From the NCBI GenBank assembly GCA_934700335.1, contig CAKUXM010000002.1:62001-126000 (forward strand): a stretch of 64,000 nt of DNA, read 5' to 3'. The notes under the pieces were generated by a model. That model was not told the origin of the DNA. It did no database searches and saw only the letters and a program-made list of their open reading frames with translations. The DNA comes from an uncultured Candidatus Melainabacteria bacterium. Its GTDB lineage: Bacteria; Cyanobacteriota; Vampirovibrionia; Gastranaerophilales; Gastranaerophilaceae. A program made the position numbers and the translations under genes. This document shows, piece after piece, positions 43,366 to 51,271 of this stretch. Every line of letters starts with the position of its first letter. Positions within the stretch are counted from its first letter, which is position 1.

Positions 43366-44031
43366 TTATTTCTTTTGAACAATTGACACCAAAGCTAAAT
43401 CAGCAATTTTCAAATCTGCCCACTTTGGTAATTTTTCTGCAACATGAACCTTAATTGGTGTACCAACTAATAAATCTGTCATATCAACTTTACCCATAAG
43501 TAATCGATATTTGTTACCGTCAATTACTACTTTGTGAGGGATTTTGTGTAAAGTTGTGGCAAAGATAGGTTCAAATTTTTCGCCACGTTTTAATTTTGCA
43601 ACAGGAATTTCTTTTTCTTCATTCAAGAAATACCAAGTTTTACCCTTTTTACCGAAAAATAAGTAATCGGCATCTTCTGAACCCAATTGAATTCTTGTAA
43701 TTGCAACATCTTTATAAATTGGTTTTACAACAGGTCTTCCTAAATAAGTAAGAATGCCCCATTGATTTTTACCAGTGCTAACTTTTACATAATTGTCATC
43801 AATATTAAGCATTTTAGCATATCTTGGCGCAACTACAGGGTAAGAAAAAGAATTTCTTATACCGTATAATTTATCACACTTAACGATTTGTGCACCTTGA
43901 TTTAAATCAGACTTAACAGTATAAACCGGTTTGCATACAGTTATTTTTTTAACTTTTGGAGTACGAGCTTCAGAAGACTGAACTAAAACCGTACATAATA
44001 CTAACATTGTTATAAAAAGTTTTTTTATCAT
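43366..44031 (-). CDS. Exported WG-repeat-like protein 2
   Basis: 221 residues with a signal peptide (KKLFITMLVLCTVLVQSSEA). Degenerate WG-type repeats are visible (CDKLYGIRNSFSYPVVAPRY, NQWGILTYLGRPVVKPIYKD, GKTWYFLNEEKEIPVAKL). The last third is basic with no repeats. Function unknown. GAGGATAA precedes the ATG, 12 bp after the preceding gene. Confidence 0.7.
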   Translation of the reverse strand: MIKKLFITMLVLCTVLVQSSEARTPKVKKITVCKPVYTVKSDLNQGAQIVKCDKLYGIRNSFSYPVVAPRYAKMLNIDDNYVKVSTGKNQWGILTYLGRPVVKPIYKDVAITRIQLGSEDADYLFFGKKGKTWYFLNEEKEIPVAKLKRGEKFEPIFATTLHKIPHKVVIDGNKYRLLMGKVDMTDLLVGTPIKVHVAEKLPKWADLKIADLALVSIVQKK

Positions 44032-44043
44032 TATTTATCCTCT

Positions 44044-45066
44044 TTATTCTACTTTCGGAAGTCTTGCATCTTCTGCTTCTTTTTCTTTATCAGCGAAGTC
44101 TTCAGCTCTCCAGCCTTCTTTTAAAATATCTGATAGCGAAGAATAAACTGGTTGCGTAATTTGTTTGCCAGAAAAATCTACTATCGCCCATTTATCATAA
44201 CGCTTAATTCCAATTAAAAAATCATTCACCCTTTGTATTGATAGACAATTTGGTTCAACAATTACGTTACCTTGATTTGATAAAAGTCCGAATTTATCAA
44301 ATTTTCTAACCTTTACAGCCGTTTGAGAAAATCTATAAACTCTATCATATTTTGGTTCAACAATTGTTTTTGTTGGTAAATAAGCAAAACCGTATTTTTC
44401 ACCGGTTTTTAATTCATACAAACTTGAATCAATTCTTCTAATTTTGTCATATTTTACAGGAACAACCTCCTGCGCATTATTGTTTAATAATCCGTGTTTT
44501 GAACCTATTCTTGCATCTAAAATTTCATCAATATTACTGTTCAATTTATAAATACGGTCATATTTTGGAGTAAGAGCAGGTTGTCCTGTGTATGTTATCA
44601 GACCGCATTTTCCACCTTGCATAACGCCAAGATACTTGTTGTTAACCTTGTACAAATATTCGTATTGTATAGGAATAATAGTTTTTCCAGCGTAATCTAA
44701 AACACCATATTTTCTGCTTTGAACTGCACCTAAACGATTATCATATAAATAATACAAGAAATCGTATTTGAAAGGTACTCTCACATTATTATCAAAATCT
44801 ATAAAACCGTATTTACCATTCTTAGAAACCAATGCGCCTTCATCTTTTACAAATTTCATTGAATCATATTGAGGTTGAATAACGTGTTTTTCTTCTGTTG
44901 CATCGTATACGCCATATTTACCATTGATTTTAGAAATCTGATAACTGGCAAATTGCTTGTTACCATTTTCTGCTTTTATTTTTGCAGGGGCTTTGTATGC
45001 TGTTGCACAAAAAGCATTTAAACCTATTAATAAAGCACATATCAATAAAAATGTACGTTTTATCAT
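44044..45066 (-). CDS. Exported WG-repeat protein 3
   Basis: 340 residues: signal peptide (TFLLICALLIGLNAFCATA) and about seven WG repeats with cores such as GKYGFIDFDNNVRVPFKYDF, RKYGVLDYAGKTIIPIQYEY, KHGLLNNNAQEVVPVKYDKI and DKFGLLSNQGNVIVEP. The tail is acidic (EKEAEDARLPKVE). It is the longest of the three paralogues and starts 4 bp inside the mini-RNase III gene. Probably periplasmic or surface located; role unknown. Confidence 0.82.
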   Translation of the reverse strand: MIKRTFLLICALLIGLNAFCATAYKAPAKIKAENGNKQFASYQISKINGKYGVYDATEEKHVIQPQYDSMKFVKDEGALVSKNGKYGFIDFDNNVRVPFKYDFLYYLYDNRLGAVQSRKYGVLDYAGKTIIPIQYEYLYKVNNKYLGVMQGGKCGLITYTGQPALTPKYDRIYKLNSNIDEILDARIGSKHGLLNNNAQEVVPVKYDKIRRIDSSLYELKTGEKYGFAYLPTKTIVEPKYDRVYRFSQTAVKVRKFDKFGLLSNQGNVIVEPNCLSIQRVNDFLIGIKRYDKWAIVDFSGKQITQPVYSSLSDILKEGWRAEDFADKEKEAEDARLPKVE

Positions 45067-45416
45067 AAAACACCTTCTATAGAATAAATTTCATTTAATC
45101 TTTCTTTATTGTTTATGTATAGATAACCAATAAAAACCTCAAATGCAGTAGCTTGACGGTAATCTGTTTGAATTGCACGACGAGAAATTGGCACCTGCAA
45201 ATTTCTTGCTCTTCTAACTAAATCTAACTCATCTTCATTCAAATGAGGCTCAATTAGTCTTAGTAAATTTGCTTGATATGTAGCATTAACTTTACTTGTC
45301 GTAAGTTTATGCAACTCTTTTGTATTCTGTGTTTGGTAAATTGTTTGTTCTCTGATTTTCAATTCCCAAACCGCATCACCTAAATGTGCGTAATTTCTTA
45401 AATGCAATTCTTCCAT
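45063..45416 (-). CDS. mrnC: Mini-RNase III
   Basis: 117-residue RNase III catalytic domain without the double-stranded-RNA-binding domain. YAHLGDAVWEL holds the first acidic catalytic residue and ATAFEVFIGYLYI the second; RNLQVPISRRAIQTDYRQA is the substrate-side helix. In Bacillus it matures 23S rRNA ends. Its presence fits the Cyanobacteria/Firmicutes distribution of the family. It heads the leftward eight-gene operon, from a leaderless-type promoter, and overlaps the first WG gene by 4 bp. Confidence 0.92.
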   Translation of the reverse strand: MEELHLRNYAHLGDAVWELKIREQTIYQTQNTKELHKLTTSKVNATYQANLLRLIEPHLNEDELDLVRRARNLQVPISRRAIQTDYRQATAFEVFIGYLYINNKERLNEIYSIEGVL

Positions 45417-45431
45417 TGTATAATTTTATCA
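45417..45431 (-). promoter_or_regulatory. Extended -10 for leaderless start of mrnC operon
   Basis: On the minus strand TGA-TAAAAT (45431-45423) followed by exactly 6 nt and the ATG at 45416. Shares a 67-bp gap with an equivalent rightward promoter. Confidence 0.65.
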
Positions 45432-45448
45432 CAGTTTTTAGATTTAGC

Positions 45449-45483
45449 TTGAATTGTTAAAAAATTTATTAGATAATTCACTT
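45449..45483 (+). promoter_or_regulatory. Promoter for leaderless start of the Spy-like gene
   Basis: TTGAAT (45449-45454), 17-bp spacer, GATAAT (45472-45477), then exactly 6 nt to the ATG at 45484. No Shine-Dalgarno. Confidence 0.6.
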
Positions 45484-45930
45484 ATGAAAAGATTTATTTT
45501 ATCAACATTAGTTTTATTATTCACAACAGGCTTTGCATTTGCTGAAAGTTTTGATTCGGATTTGTATTTGTACTGCCACAATACAGGTTCGGACAAATAT
45601 AAATACGAAGTTTTGATGAAACAAGCTCTTATTGTTAATGATTTACAATTAAGCAAAGAGCAAAAAAAAGAATTGGAAATTGTTTTCAACAAATATGCTG
45701 AAGATTATGCACAATTAGCAGGAAGTGTAGAAGAAAATAAAAATATTTATAAACAAATGAAAAAAGATAAAACTTCTTTTAAAACAAAATCTGACCAAAG
45801 AAAAAAAATCAGAGATTTGAATAGAGAAGTTAAAAAAGTACAAAAAGCATTGATTAAAGAAACCAAAAAATTACTTACTCATAAGCAAAGAAGTAAGTAC
45901 AATACACTTGTTAAAAGTTTGTTCAATTAA
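45484..45930 (+). CDS. Exported helical protein, Spy/CpxP-like
   Basis: 148 residues from the ATG at 45484; an earlier in-frame start lacks promoter and ribosome site. The signal peptide is KRFILSTLVLLFTTGFAFA. The mature part is almost all charged helix with two LTxxQ-like motifs, LQLSKEQKKELEIVF and LLTHKQRSKYNTLV, the mark of the Spy/CpxP periplasmic chaperone group. The match is at motif level only. It could hold unfolded outer-membrane or periplasmic proteins. Monocistronic, ending at a strong hairpin. Confidence 0.6.
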   Translation: MKRFILSTLVLLFTTGFAFAESFDSDLYLYCHNTGSDKYKYEVLMKQALIVNDLQLSKEQKKELEIVFNKYAEDYAQLAGSVEENKNIYKQMKKDKTSFKTKSDQRKKIRDLNREVKKVQKALIKETKKLLTHKQRSKYNTLVKSLFN

Positions 45931-45941
45931 TAAAATAAAAA

Positions 45942-45984
45942 AAAGGAAAGAGGCGAAAGTTGAAAACTTTCGCCTCTTTCCTTT
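45942..45984. terminator. Bidirectional terminator between Spy-like gene and tdk
   Basis: AAAGGAAAGAGGCGAAAGT pairs perfectly with its complement (19-bp stem, loop TGAAA). A-run on the left and T-run on the right allow use on both strands. Confidence 0.9.
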
Positions 45985-45996
45985 TTTTAATACCTT

Positions 45997-46620
45997 TTAG
46001 AACTTAACTAATTTCAAACCTTTTTTTTCAAGTTCTTTTTTCTTTTCAGCTTCTGCATCAGGAAGTTCATAACACTTAATACAACGAGCTTCGTATGTTT
46101 CATCTCCACCAATCATAATTAATGGAGAATTTTTGTCAGCTGGTTTACCGTTGATAAGTCTTTGAGTTCTAGTTGCATGGTCAGAACCGCATTTCATACA
46201 TACAGCATGAAGTTTATCTACTTGAGTTGCGATACACATCAGTTGAGGCATAGAACCAAAAGTATCACCTTTAAAATCAAGGTCTAAACCGGTACCAATA
46301 ACCTTTTTACCTTCATTCATCAATTGAGTGATAACTCTAACAATATTTTCATCAAAGAATTGAAGTTCATCGATTGCAACAATTTCATCTTCCGGTTTTA
46401 CAACACTAAGAATATTTATAGCATGTTTAACCTTAACAGCTTCCAAAAATAAGCCATTACGAGATTCAATATAATCACCTTTTGTTCTTGTATCTACATC
46501 AGGCGAAATAACTTTAACTCTTTTTTTCGCTATTATACATCTTCTAATTCGTCTCAGTAATTCTTCAGTTTTACCGCAACTCATAGGTCCGGTAATCAAT
46601 TCGAAACAATAACCTTGCAT
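45997..46620 (-). CDS. tdk: Thymidine kinase
   Basis: Phosphorylates thymidine in the salvage pathway. The ATG at 46620 is preferred, giving 207 residues that begin MQGYCFELITGPMSCGKTEE with the P-loop in its normal place; an upstream in-frame start would add 38 residues containing the promoter region. VVKPEDEIVAIDELQFF gives the Walker B and catalytic glutamate; CMKCGSDHATRTQRL and ARCIKC are the zinc-binding pairs; GGDETYEARC is the lasso end. The promoter TTGCAT-17-TATAAT is at 46698-46670. Confidence 0.94.
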   Translation of the reverse strand: MQGYCFELITGPMSCGKTEELLRRIRRCIIAKKRVKVISPDVDTRTKGDYIESRNGLFLEAVKVKHAINILSVVKPEDEIVAIDELQFFDENIVRVITQLMNEGKKVIGTGLDLDFKGDTFGSMPQLMCIATQVDKLHAVCMKCGSDHATRTQRLINGKPADKNSPLIMIGGDETYEARCIKCYELPDAEAEKKKELEKKGLKLVKF

Positions 46621-46669
46621 CGATACCCCTTCTAACTTCCCATTATCATTTGCATGACTTGTATATAGA

Positions 46670-46698
46670 ATTATATACCTCATAAAAATCTCATGCAA
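46670..46698 (-). promoter_or_regulatory. Promoter of tdk
   Basis: On the minus strand TTGCAT (46698-46693), 17-bp spacer, TATAAT (46675-46670). Predicted leader of about 43 nt with AAGGGG before the ATG. Confidence 0.7.
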
Positions 46699-46735
46699 GA
46701 AAGATATTAACTTTATTAAGTAAAAAATTTTCACG

Positions 46736-46845
46736 CAAAATAAAACCGACTATCATTAAACAGTCGGCAATTAAACCACGTATTAGAAGAGAGGAATTAG
46801 AAATTCTGTGAATTTTAATTCACACTATATATATTCCACTGTTCT
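46736..46845 (-). ncRNA. Candidate small RNA upstream of tdk
   Basis: A promoter TTGAAA-17-TATAAA (46879-46851, minus strand) is followed by about 110 nt without an ORF. The predicted RNA has a hairpin GTGAAT/ATTCAC (46808-46823), an unpaired pyrimidine stretch TTCCTCTCTTC that could pair with ribosome-binding sites, and a terminator CCGACT...AGTCGG with a following TTTTATTTT. tdk has its own promoter further down, so this looks like a free-standing RNA, not a leader. No known family recognised. Confidence 0.45.
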
Positions 46846-46850
46846 AAAGT

Positions 46851-46879
46851 TTTATAACGATTTTCAGAAAAAATTTCAA
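46851..46879 (-). promoter_or_regulatory. Promoter of the candidate small RNA
   Basis: TTGAAA (46879-46874), 17-bp spacer, TATAAA (46856-46851) on the minus strand, in the gap between the 123-residue gene and tdk. Confidence 0.55.
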
Positions 46880-46921
46880 AATCTGTTACAAATGTTAATA
46901 AAAACAATCATAAATAGTTTA

Positions 46922-46944
46922 AAGGCCCGATAAAATCGGGCTTT
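46922..46944 (-). terminator. Terminator hairpin of the 123-residue gene
   Basis: GCCCGAT pairs with ATCGGGC over a 3-nt loop, extended by AAG/CTT, directly after the stop at 46948. The T-run is short. Confidence 0.7.
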
Positions 46945-46947
46945 TAA

Positions 46948-47319
46948 TTATAGAAATTTTTGAGTATCGTTATACATTGCAGCTGCTAAATCCGAATTAT
47001 TAGCAACATCTGGGTAATCTTTTCTAAATTCCTCAATATCAAAATTACCTAAATATGAACGCAGACGAGAAATTATATCATCGTAGCCTTCGTATTTTTT
47101 GATTAAATTTTCAATATATGTTTTTACATAGTTTTCTATTTTATAATCTGCTAATACAGAAGTTGAAGAAGAGTCAAATTCATCTGTTTTTTTAGCGTCC
47201 TTAGCTTTCTTTTCTTCTTCTGCCTTTGCAATTTTAGCTTCTTTTTCTAATTGTTTTTCTATTGCTTTTATCTCTTTTGGAGACATATTTGACGTATCAA
47301 TCTTATCAATTTTTGCCAT
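46948..47319 (-). CDS. Uncharacterised charged protein
   Basis: 123 residues, family not recognised. Residues 10-50 are a Lys/Glu/Ala-rich coiled coil (KAIEKQLEKEAKIAKAEEEK), then a Ser-rich linker (DEFDSSSTSVLAD) and a folded-looking C-terminal part with YVKTYIENLIKKYEGYDDII. No signal peptide or membrane helix. AAAGGAG precedes the ATG. Monocistronic, divergent from tyrS. A role cannot be suggested. Confidence 0.7.
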   Translation of the reverse strand: MAKIDKIDTSNMSPKEIKAIEKQLEKEAKIAKAEEEKKAKDAKKTDEFDSSSTSVLADYKIENYVKTYIENLIKKYEGYDDIISRLRSYLGNFDIEEFRKDYPDVANNSDLAAAMYNDTQKFL

Positions 47320-47402
47320 AATTCAACTCCTTTACTACTATTATTTATGTTCCACATGTTTTAAAAAGTTTCTCGAAAAAGTAACCATTTGTTACATTTT
47401 TT

Positions 47403-47411
47403 TGATATAAT
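47403..47411 (+). promoter_or_regulatory. Extended -10 promoter of tyrS
   Basis: TGA-TATAAT, placing the transcript start about 28 nt before the ATG at 47446. Here a leader with AAGGAC exists, unlike the leaderless genes. Confidence 0.6.
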
Positions 47412-47445
47412 TTTATTTGTAAAAACAAGAAAAAAGGACGTATCG

Positions 47446-48669
47446 ATGGTAGAAATAAAAAAAGAATTTTTAGAACAAGCAGAAAAAATTGGTAGAAGTT
47501 GTGAAATCCTTCCAGGTGGCGTTGAAGAATTGGCTCAAAAACTTCAATACGCAAAGGAAAACAACAAACCTTTAAGAATAAAATTAGGTATGGATCCAAC
47601 AAGACCAGACCTTCACTTAGGTCATACTGTTGTAATGAGAAAACTAAAAGAATTCCAAAAACTTGGACACAAAATTGTTTTAATCATTGGTGGTGCAACT
47701 GCTATGATTGGCGACCCTTCTGGTAAATCAGAAACTCGTCCAGCTTTAACAAAAGAACAAGTTGAAGTTAATGCTAAAACTTACTTTGAACAAATTTCAA
47801 AAGTTCTTGATGTTTCAGATATCGAAGTTGTAAATAATGCTGATTGGTTACACAAAATGAATTTCACAGAACTTTTACAACTTGCAAGCAAAGTTACCGT
47901 TGCGCAAATGATGACAAGAGACGACTTTGCAAAAAGATATGCAGAAGGTAGACCAATTTCTATTCACGAATTTTTCTATCCATTAATGCAAGCTTATGAC
48001 TCTGTTGAAATTGATGCGGATATCGAATTTGGCGGAACAGACCAAAGATTTAATACATTGTTAGGTCGAGATATTCAAACAGCATACGGTAAAAAATATC
48101 CTCAAATGGTTATGCTTTTACCATTAATCGAAGGTACAGACGGTGTGGTTAAAATGAGTAAATCATACCCAGAACACTGTATTTCGTTGACAGACAGTGC
48201 AAACGATATGTTTGGTAAGGTTATGAGTATTCCTGACAATTTAATCGTAAAATACTATGAATTATTAACAGATGTTGAAAATTCAGAAGTTAAAAGAGTT
48301 TACGATGCGTTAGCAAATGGAACAGAAAACCCACGCAACTTAAAACTTGAATTAGCACACGTTATCACTGAACAATATCACGGAAAAGAAATGGCTGACA
48401 AAGCTCAAGAAGCTTTCATTAATGTTGTTTCAAACAAAGGCTTACCAGAAGATATCCCCGAACACAAATTAACTGAGGCTAAAAACATTTTAGACTTATT
48501 ACTTGAATTAAACTTTGTACAAAGCAAAGGCGAAGCTAAAAGATTAATTCAAGGTGGCGGTGTAAAAATTAACGGCGAAAAAATTTCTGATATGACATTA
48601 ATGGTTGAAGGCTCTGACGACACAATCCTTCAGGCTGGCAAAAGAAAATACGCTAAATTAGTAAAATAG
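47446..48669 (+). CDS. tyrS: Tyrosyl-tRNA synthetase
   Basis: Class I synthetase charging tRNA-Tyr, 407 residues from the ATG at 47446, which has AAGGAC upstream. An in-frame start 19 codons earlier overlaps the promoter and is rejected. KLGMDPTRPDLHLGHTVVM contains the HIGH-type motif (HLGH), VVKMSKSYPEH the KMSKS loop, and GGTDQRFNTLLGRDIQ the tyrosine/ATP pocket. The C-terminal 65 residues are an S4 RNA-binding domain (AKRLIQGGGVKINGEKI). Overall it resembles the longer TyrZ-type bacterial enzymes. It heads the run tyrS-cysK-cysE-dehydrogenase. Confidence 0.96.
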   Translation: MVEIKKEFLEQAEKIGRSCEILPGGVEELAQKLQYAKENNKPLRIKLGMDPTRPDLHLGHTVVMRKLKEFQKLGHKIVLIIGGATAMIGDPSGKSETRPALTKEQVEVNAKTYFEQISKVLDVSDIEVVNNADWLHKMNFTELLQLASKVTVAQMMTRDDFAKRYAEGRPISIHEFFYPLMQAYDSVEIDADIEFGGTDQRFNTLLGRDIQTAYGKKYPQMVMLLPLIEGTDGVVKMSKSYPEHCISLTDSANDMFGKVMSIPDNLIVKYYELLTDVENSEVKRVYDALANGTENPRNLKLELAHVITEQYHGKEMADKAQEAFINVVSNKGLPEDIPEHKLTEAKNILDLLLELNFVQSKGEAKRLIQGGGVKINGEKISDMTLMVEGSDDTILQAGKRKYAKLVK

Positions 48670-48680
48670 GGAACACTGAA

Positions 48681-49574
48681 ATGAAAGTATACGAAAATAT
48701 TTTAGAGCTAATAGGAAAAACTCCGTTAGTGAAATATTCTGATAATTTATTTTTAAAATTAGAATTTTTAAATCCATCACATTCAATAAAAGACAGAGCT
48801 TCATATTACATGTTAAAAGAAGCTGAAAAACAAGGCTTAGTCAACAAAGACACCGTTATTATTGAACCAACTAGTGGAAACACTGGCATCGGATTAGCAA
48901 TGTGCTGTGCAGTTATGGGTTTGAAAATTATAATTGTAATGCCAGAAAATATGTCTCATGAACGCAGAAAACTTATTCAGGGTTACGGAGCAGAACTTGT
49001 TTTGACACCAAAAGAAGAAGGTATGCAAGGTGCAGTTAACAAAGCAGAAGAACTAAAAAAAGAATATCCAAATTCATTCATACCAATGCAATTTGCAAAC
49101 CCTGCAAATCCACTTGCACACATTGAAACAACTTCAAAAGAAATTTTTGAAGACACAGATGGTAAAGTTGATATCTTTGTAGCAGGAATAGGTACAGGCG
49201 GAACTGCAATCGGTATGGCAAAAGGTTTAAAAGCCTTAAAACCAGAGGTTAAAGTTTACGGACTTGAACCTGCAGAAAGCCCTCTTTTAACAGAAGGTCA
49301 TGCCGGAAGCCACAAAATTCAAGGTATCGGCGCAAACTTTGAACCAGAAATTTTAAAACAAGCTGTTCTTGACGGTATCGTAACCGTAAAAGGTGATGAT
49401 GCAATAAAAATGGCAAAAGAAGTTGCAAAAACAAAAGGTATTCTTTGCGGAATTTCTTCTGGAGCAAACATTCTAGCAGGTAAAAAATTAGCAGAAGAAA
49501 ATCCAGACAAACTTGTTGTTACAGTAGTTTGCGACTTTGGCGAAAGATATTTATCAACAGAATTATTTAATTAA
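48681..49574 (+). CDS. cysK: Cysteine synthase (O-acetylserine sulfhydrylase)
   Basis: PLP enzyme making cysteine from O-acetylserine and sulfide, 297 residues. NPSHSIKDRASYYM holds the PLP lysine, EPTSGNTGIGLAM the substrate-binding loop, GIGTGGTAIGMAKGL the phosphate-binding glycine loop and CGISSGANILA the C-terminal signature. It is somewhat shorter than E. coli CysK. It starts 11 bp after tyrS and is followed by cysE, which makes its substrate, so the pair forms a complete cysteine module and the two proteins may form the usual complex. Confidence 0.95.
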   Translation: MKVYENILELIGKTPLVKYSDNLFLKLEFLNPSHSIKDRASYYMLKEAEKQGLVNKDTVIIEPTSGNTGIGLAMCCAVMGLKIIIVMPENMSHERRKLIQGYGAELVLTPKEEGMQGAVNKAEELKKEYPNSFIPMQFANPANPLAHIETTSKEIFEDTDGKVDIFVAGIGTGGTAIGMAKGLKALKPEVKVYGLEPAESPLLTEGHAGSHKIQGIGANFEPEILKQAVLDGIVTVKGDDAIKMAKEVAKTKGILCGISSGANILAGKKLAEENPDKLVVTVVCDFGERYLSTELFN

Positions 49575-49590
49575 TAAAAAGGCGAAAATA

Positions 49591-50295
49591 ATGTTAGATA
49601 GAGCAATACATCATATTAAAGACGATATAAAAACAATTTATGATAAAGACCCAGCAGCGAGAAATATTCTTGAAGTAATATTTTGCTATCCAGGATTGCA
49701 CGCATTGTTAATGCATAGACTTTCTCATAAATTATATAAATGGAAAATACCATTTATACCAAGATACATTTCATTTATAATGAGAATTTTAACAGGTATA
49801 GAAATTCACCCAGGTGCAACAATTGGCGATAGATTTTTCATAGACCATGGAGAAGGCGTTGTTATTGGTGAAACAACAATTATCGGTGATGATGTACTAA
49901 TTTATCAACAAGTAACTCTTGGCGGAACAGGTAAAGATAGTGGGAAGAGACACCCTACAGTAGGAAACGGAGTAATAATAGGTGCTGGAGCAAAAGTTTT
50001 AGGCAATATAACGATTGGAAATAACAGTAGAATTGGAGCAGGTTCTGTTGTAGTTGATAATGTTCCGGAACACGCAACAGTTGTAGGTATTCCAGGTAAA
50101 GTAGTTATCCAAAAAGTTATTGACGAAAACGGAACTCTTATGCACAACAGAATTCCAGACCCTGTTATGTGCAAAATTAACAGATTAACTTACGAAGTAA
50201 AAGAATTACAAGAAAAATTAGGTATTGAGACTGAATACAAGCCAAATCCTAATTGCGAAAGCGAAGGACATAATAATGAAAGCAATCGTATTTGA
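49591..50295 (+). CDS. cysE: Serine O-acetyltransferase
   Basis: Acetylates serine from acetyl-CoA, the first step of cysteine synthesis. The ATG at 49591 follows AAGGCG and gives 234 residues; a start 18 codons upstream lies inside cysK. N-terminal helices with DPAARNILEVIFCYPGLHAL precede the left-handed beta helix with GIEIHPGATIGDRFFIDHG (catalytic His-Asp) and GVVIGETTIIGDDVLIYQQV. The tail after residue 195 is extended and lacks the obvious terminal Ile of CysE proteins that dock into CysK, though it ends NRI. Confidence 0.95.
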   Translation: MLDRAIHHIKDDIKTIYDKDPAARNILEVIFCYPGLHALLMHRLSHKLYKWKIPFIPRYISFIMRILTGIEIHPGATIGDRFFIDHGEGVVIGETTIIGDDVLIYQQVTLGGTGKDSGKRHPTVGNGVIIGAGAKVLGNITIGNNSRIGAGSVVVDNVPEHATVVGIPGKVVIQKVIDENGTLMHNRIPDPVMCKINRLTYEVKELQEKLGIETEYKPNPNCESEGHNNESNRI

Positions 50296-51244
50296 TAACG
50301 AATTGAAGTTAGATAACAATTACGCAAAACCTACACCACAAAAAGGTGAAGCCCTAATAAGAGTAACTTTAGCCGGTATTTGTAACACAGATTACGAAAT
50401 AACAAAAGGTTATATGGGATATGTTGGAGTACTTGGACACGAATTTGTCGGAATAGTAGAAGATGTTAACTCTGATGATAAATCACTTGTAGGTAAAAGG
50501 GTTGTCGCAGAAATAAGTTACGGTTGCCATAAACCAGATTGTGAATGGTGTAATCAAGGTTTAGTAAGACATTGCCCAAATAGACACACCATCGGTATTT
50601 GGAGAAAAGACGGTTGTTTTGCGGAATACATAACACTTCCAACAGAAATTTTATTTGAAGTTCCAAAGAATGTTTCAGACGAACAAGTCGTTTTTGTAGA
50701 ACCTCTTGCTGCAGCTTGCGAAATCGTTGAACAACTTCACATTCAACCTATACAAAAAGTTTTGGTACAAGGTGATGGCAAATTAGGTTTAACAACAGCT
50801 TTGGCACTAAACGCTTATAATTACGACGTAACACTTGTCGGCAAACACGAAAACAAACTTGAAATTGCAAAAAATCAAGGTGTTAAAACAATTCTTTCAA
50901 AAGATTTAAAAATTAAACCAGTTTGGGACGTTGTAGTAGAAGCAACAGGCTCAATCAACGGATTTGAAAACGCAATGGCTTTAACTAAACCTCGTGGAAC
51001 TTTAGTTTTAAAAAGCACAGTTGCAGGTAGCAAAGAAATCAATCTTGCTCCAATTGTAATTAACGAAATCACAGTTCTAGGCTCTCGTTGTGGTCAATTC
51101 AAACCGGCACTTAGACTTTTAGAAAATCAAAGAATAGATTTTAAACCTATGATTTCTGAAATTTACAGTATCGATAAAGCAATTGAAGCTTTTGACAGAA
51201 ATAAAGCCAAAGATTCAATAAAAGTTTTAATAAAATTTGATTAA
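50276..51244 (+). CDS. Zinc-dependent MDR-family dehydrogenase
   Basis: Medium-chain NAD(P)-dependent alcohol/polyol dehydrogenase, 322 residues from the ATG at 50276 inside the end of cysE (20-bp overlap, GGA upstream). LAGICNTDYEITKGYMG and GHEFVGIVEDV provide the catalytic zinc ligands, CHKPDCEWCNQGLVRHC the four-cysteine structural zinc site, and KVLVQGDGKLGLTTALAL the Rossmann loop. The substrate is not evident; relatives include threonine and sorbitol dehydrogenases. Location after cysE suggests co-transcription, not necessarily a shared pathway. Confidence 0.85.
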   Translation: MKAIVFDNELKLDNNYAKPTPQKGEALIRVTLAGICNTDYEITKGYMGYVGVLGHEFVGIVEDVNSDDKSLVGKRVVAEISYGCHKPDCEWCNQGLVRHCPNRHTIGIWRKDGCFAEYITLPTEILFEVPKNVSDEQVVFVEPLAAACEIVEQLHIQPIQKVLVQGDGKLGLTTALALNAYNYDVTLVGKHENKLEIAKNQGVKTILSKDLKIKPVWDVVVEATGSINGFENAMALTKPRGTLVLKSTVAGSKEINLAPIVINEITVLGSRCGQFKPALRLLENQRIDFKPMISEIYSIDKAIEAFDRNKAKDSIKVLIKFD

Positions 51245-51271
51245 TAATTATATTTAACCTAAAATAAGCAT
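51237..51271 (+). promoter_or_regulatory. Promoter for leaderless start of the LptF/LptG-like gene
   Basis: TTGATT (51237-51242), 17-bp spacer, TAAAAT (51260-51265), exactly 6 nt to the ATG at 51272; no Shine-Dalgarno. The -35 overlaps the stop of the dehydrogenase gene. Confidence 0.65.

Noticed and set aside
46736..46879. Idea that the structured RNA is a riboswitch or attenuator of tdk
   Set aside because: It ends in its own terminator and tdk has a separate promoter (TTGCAT-17-TATAAT) downstream, with a short leader.
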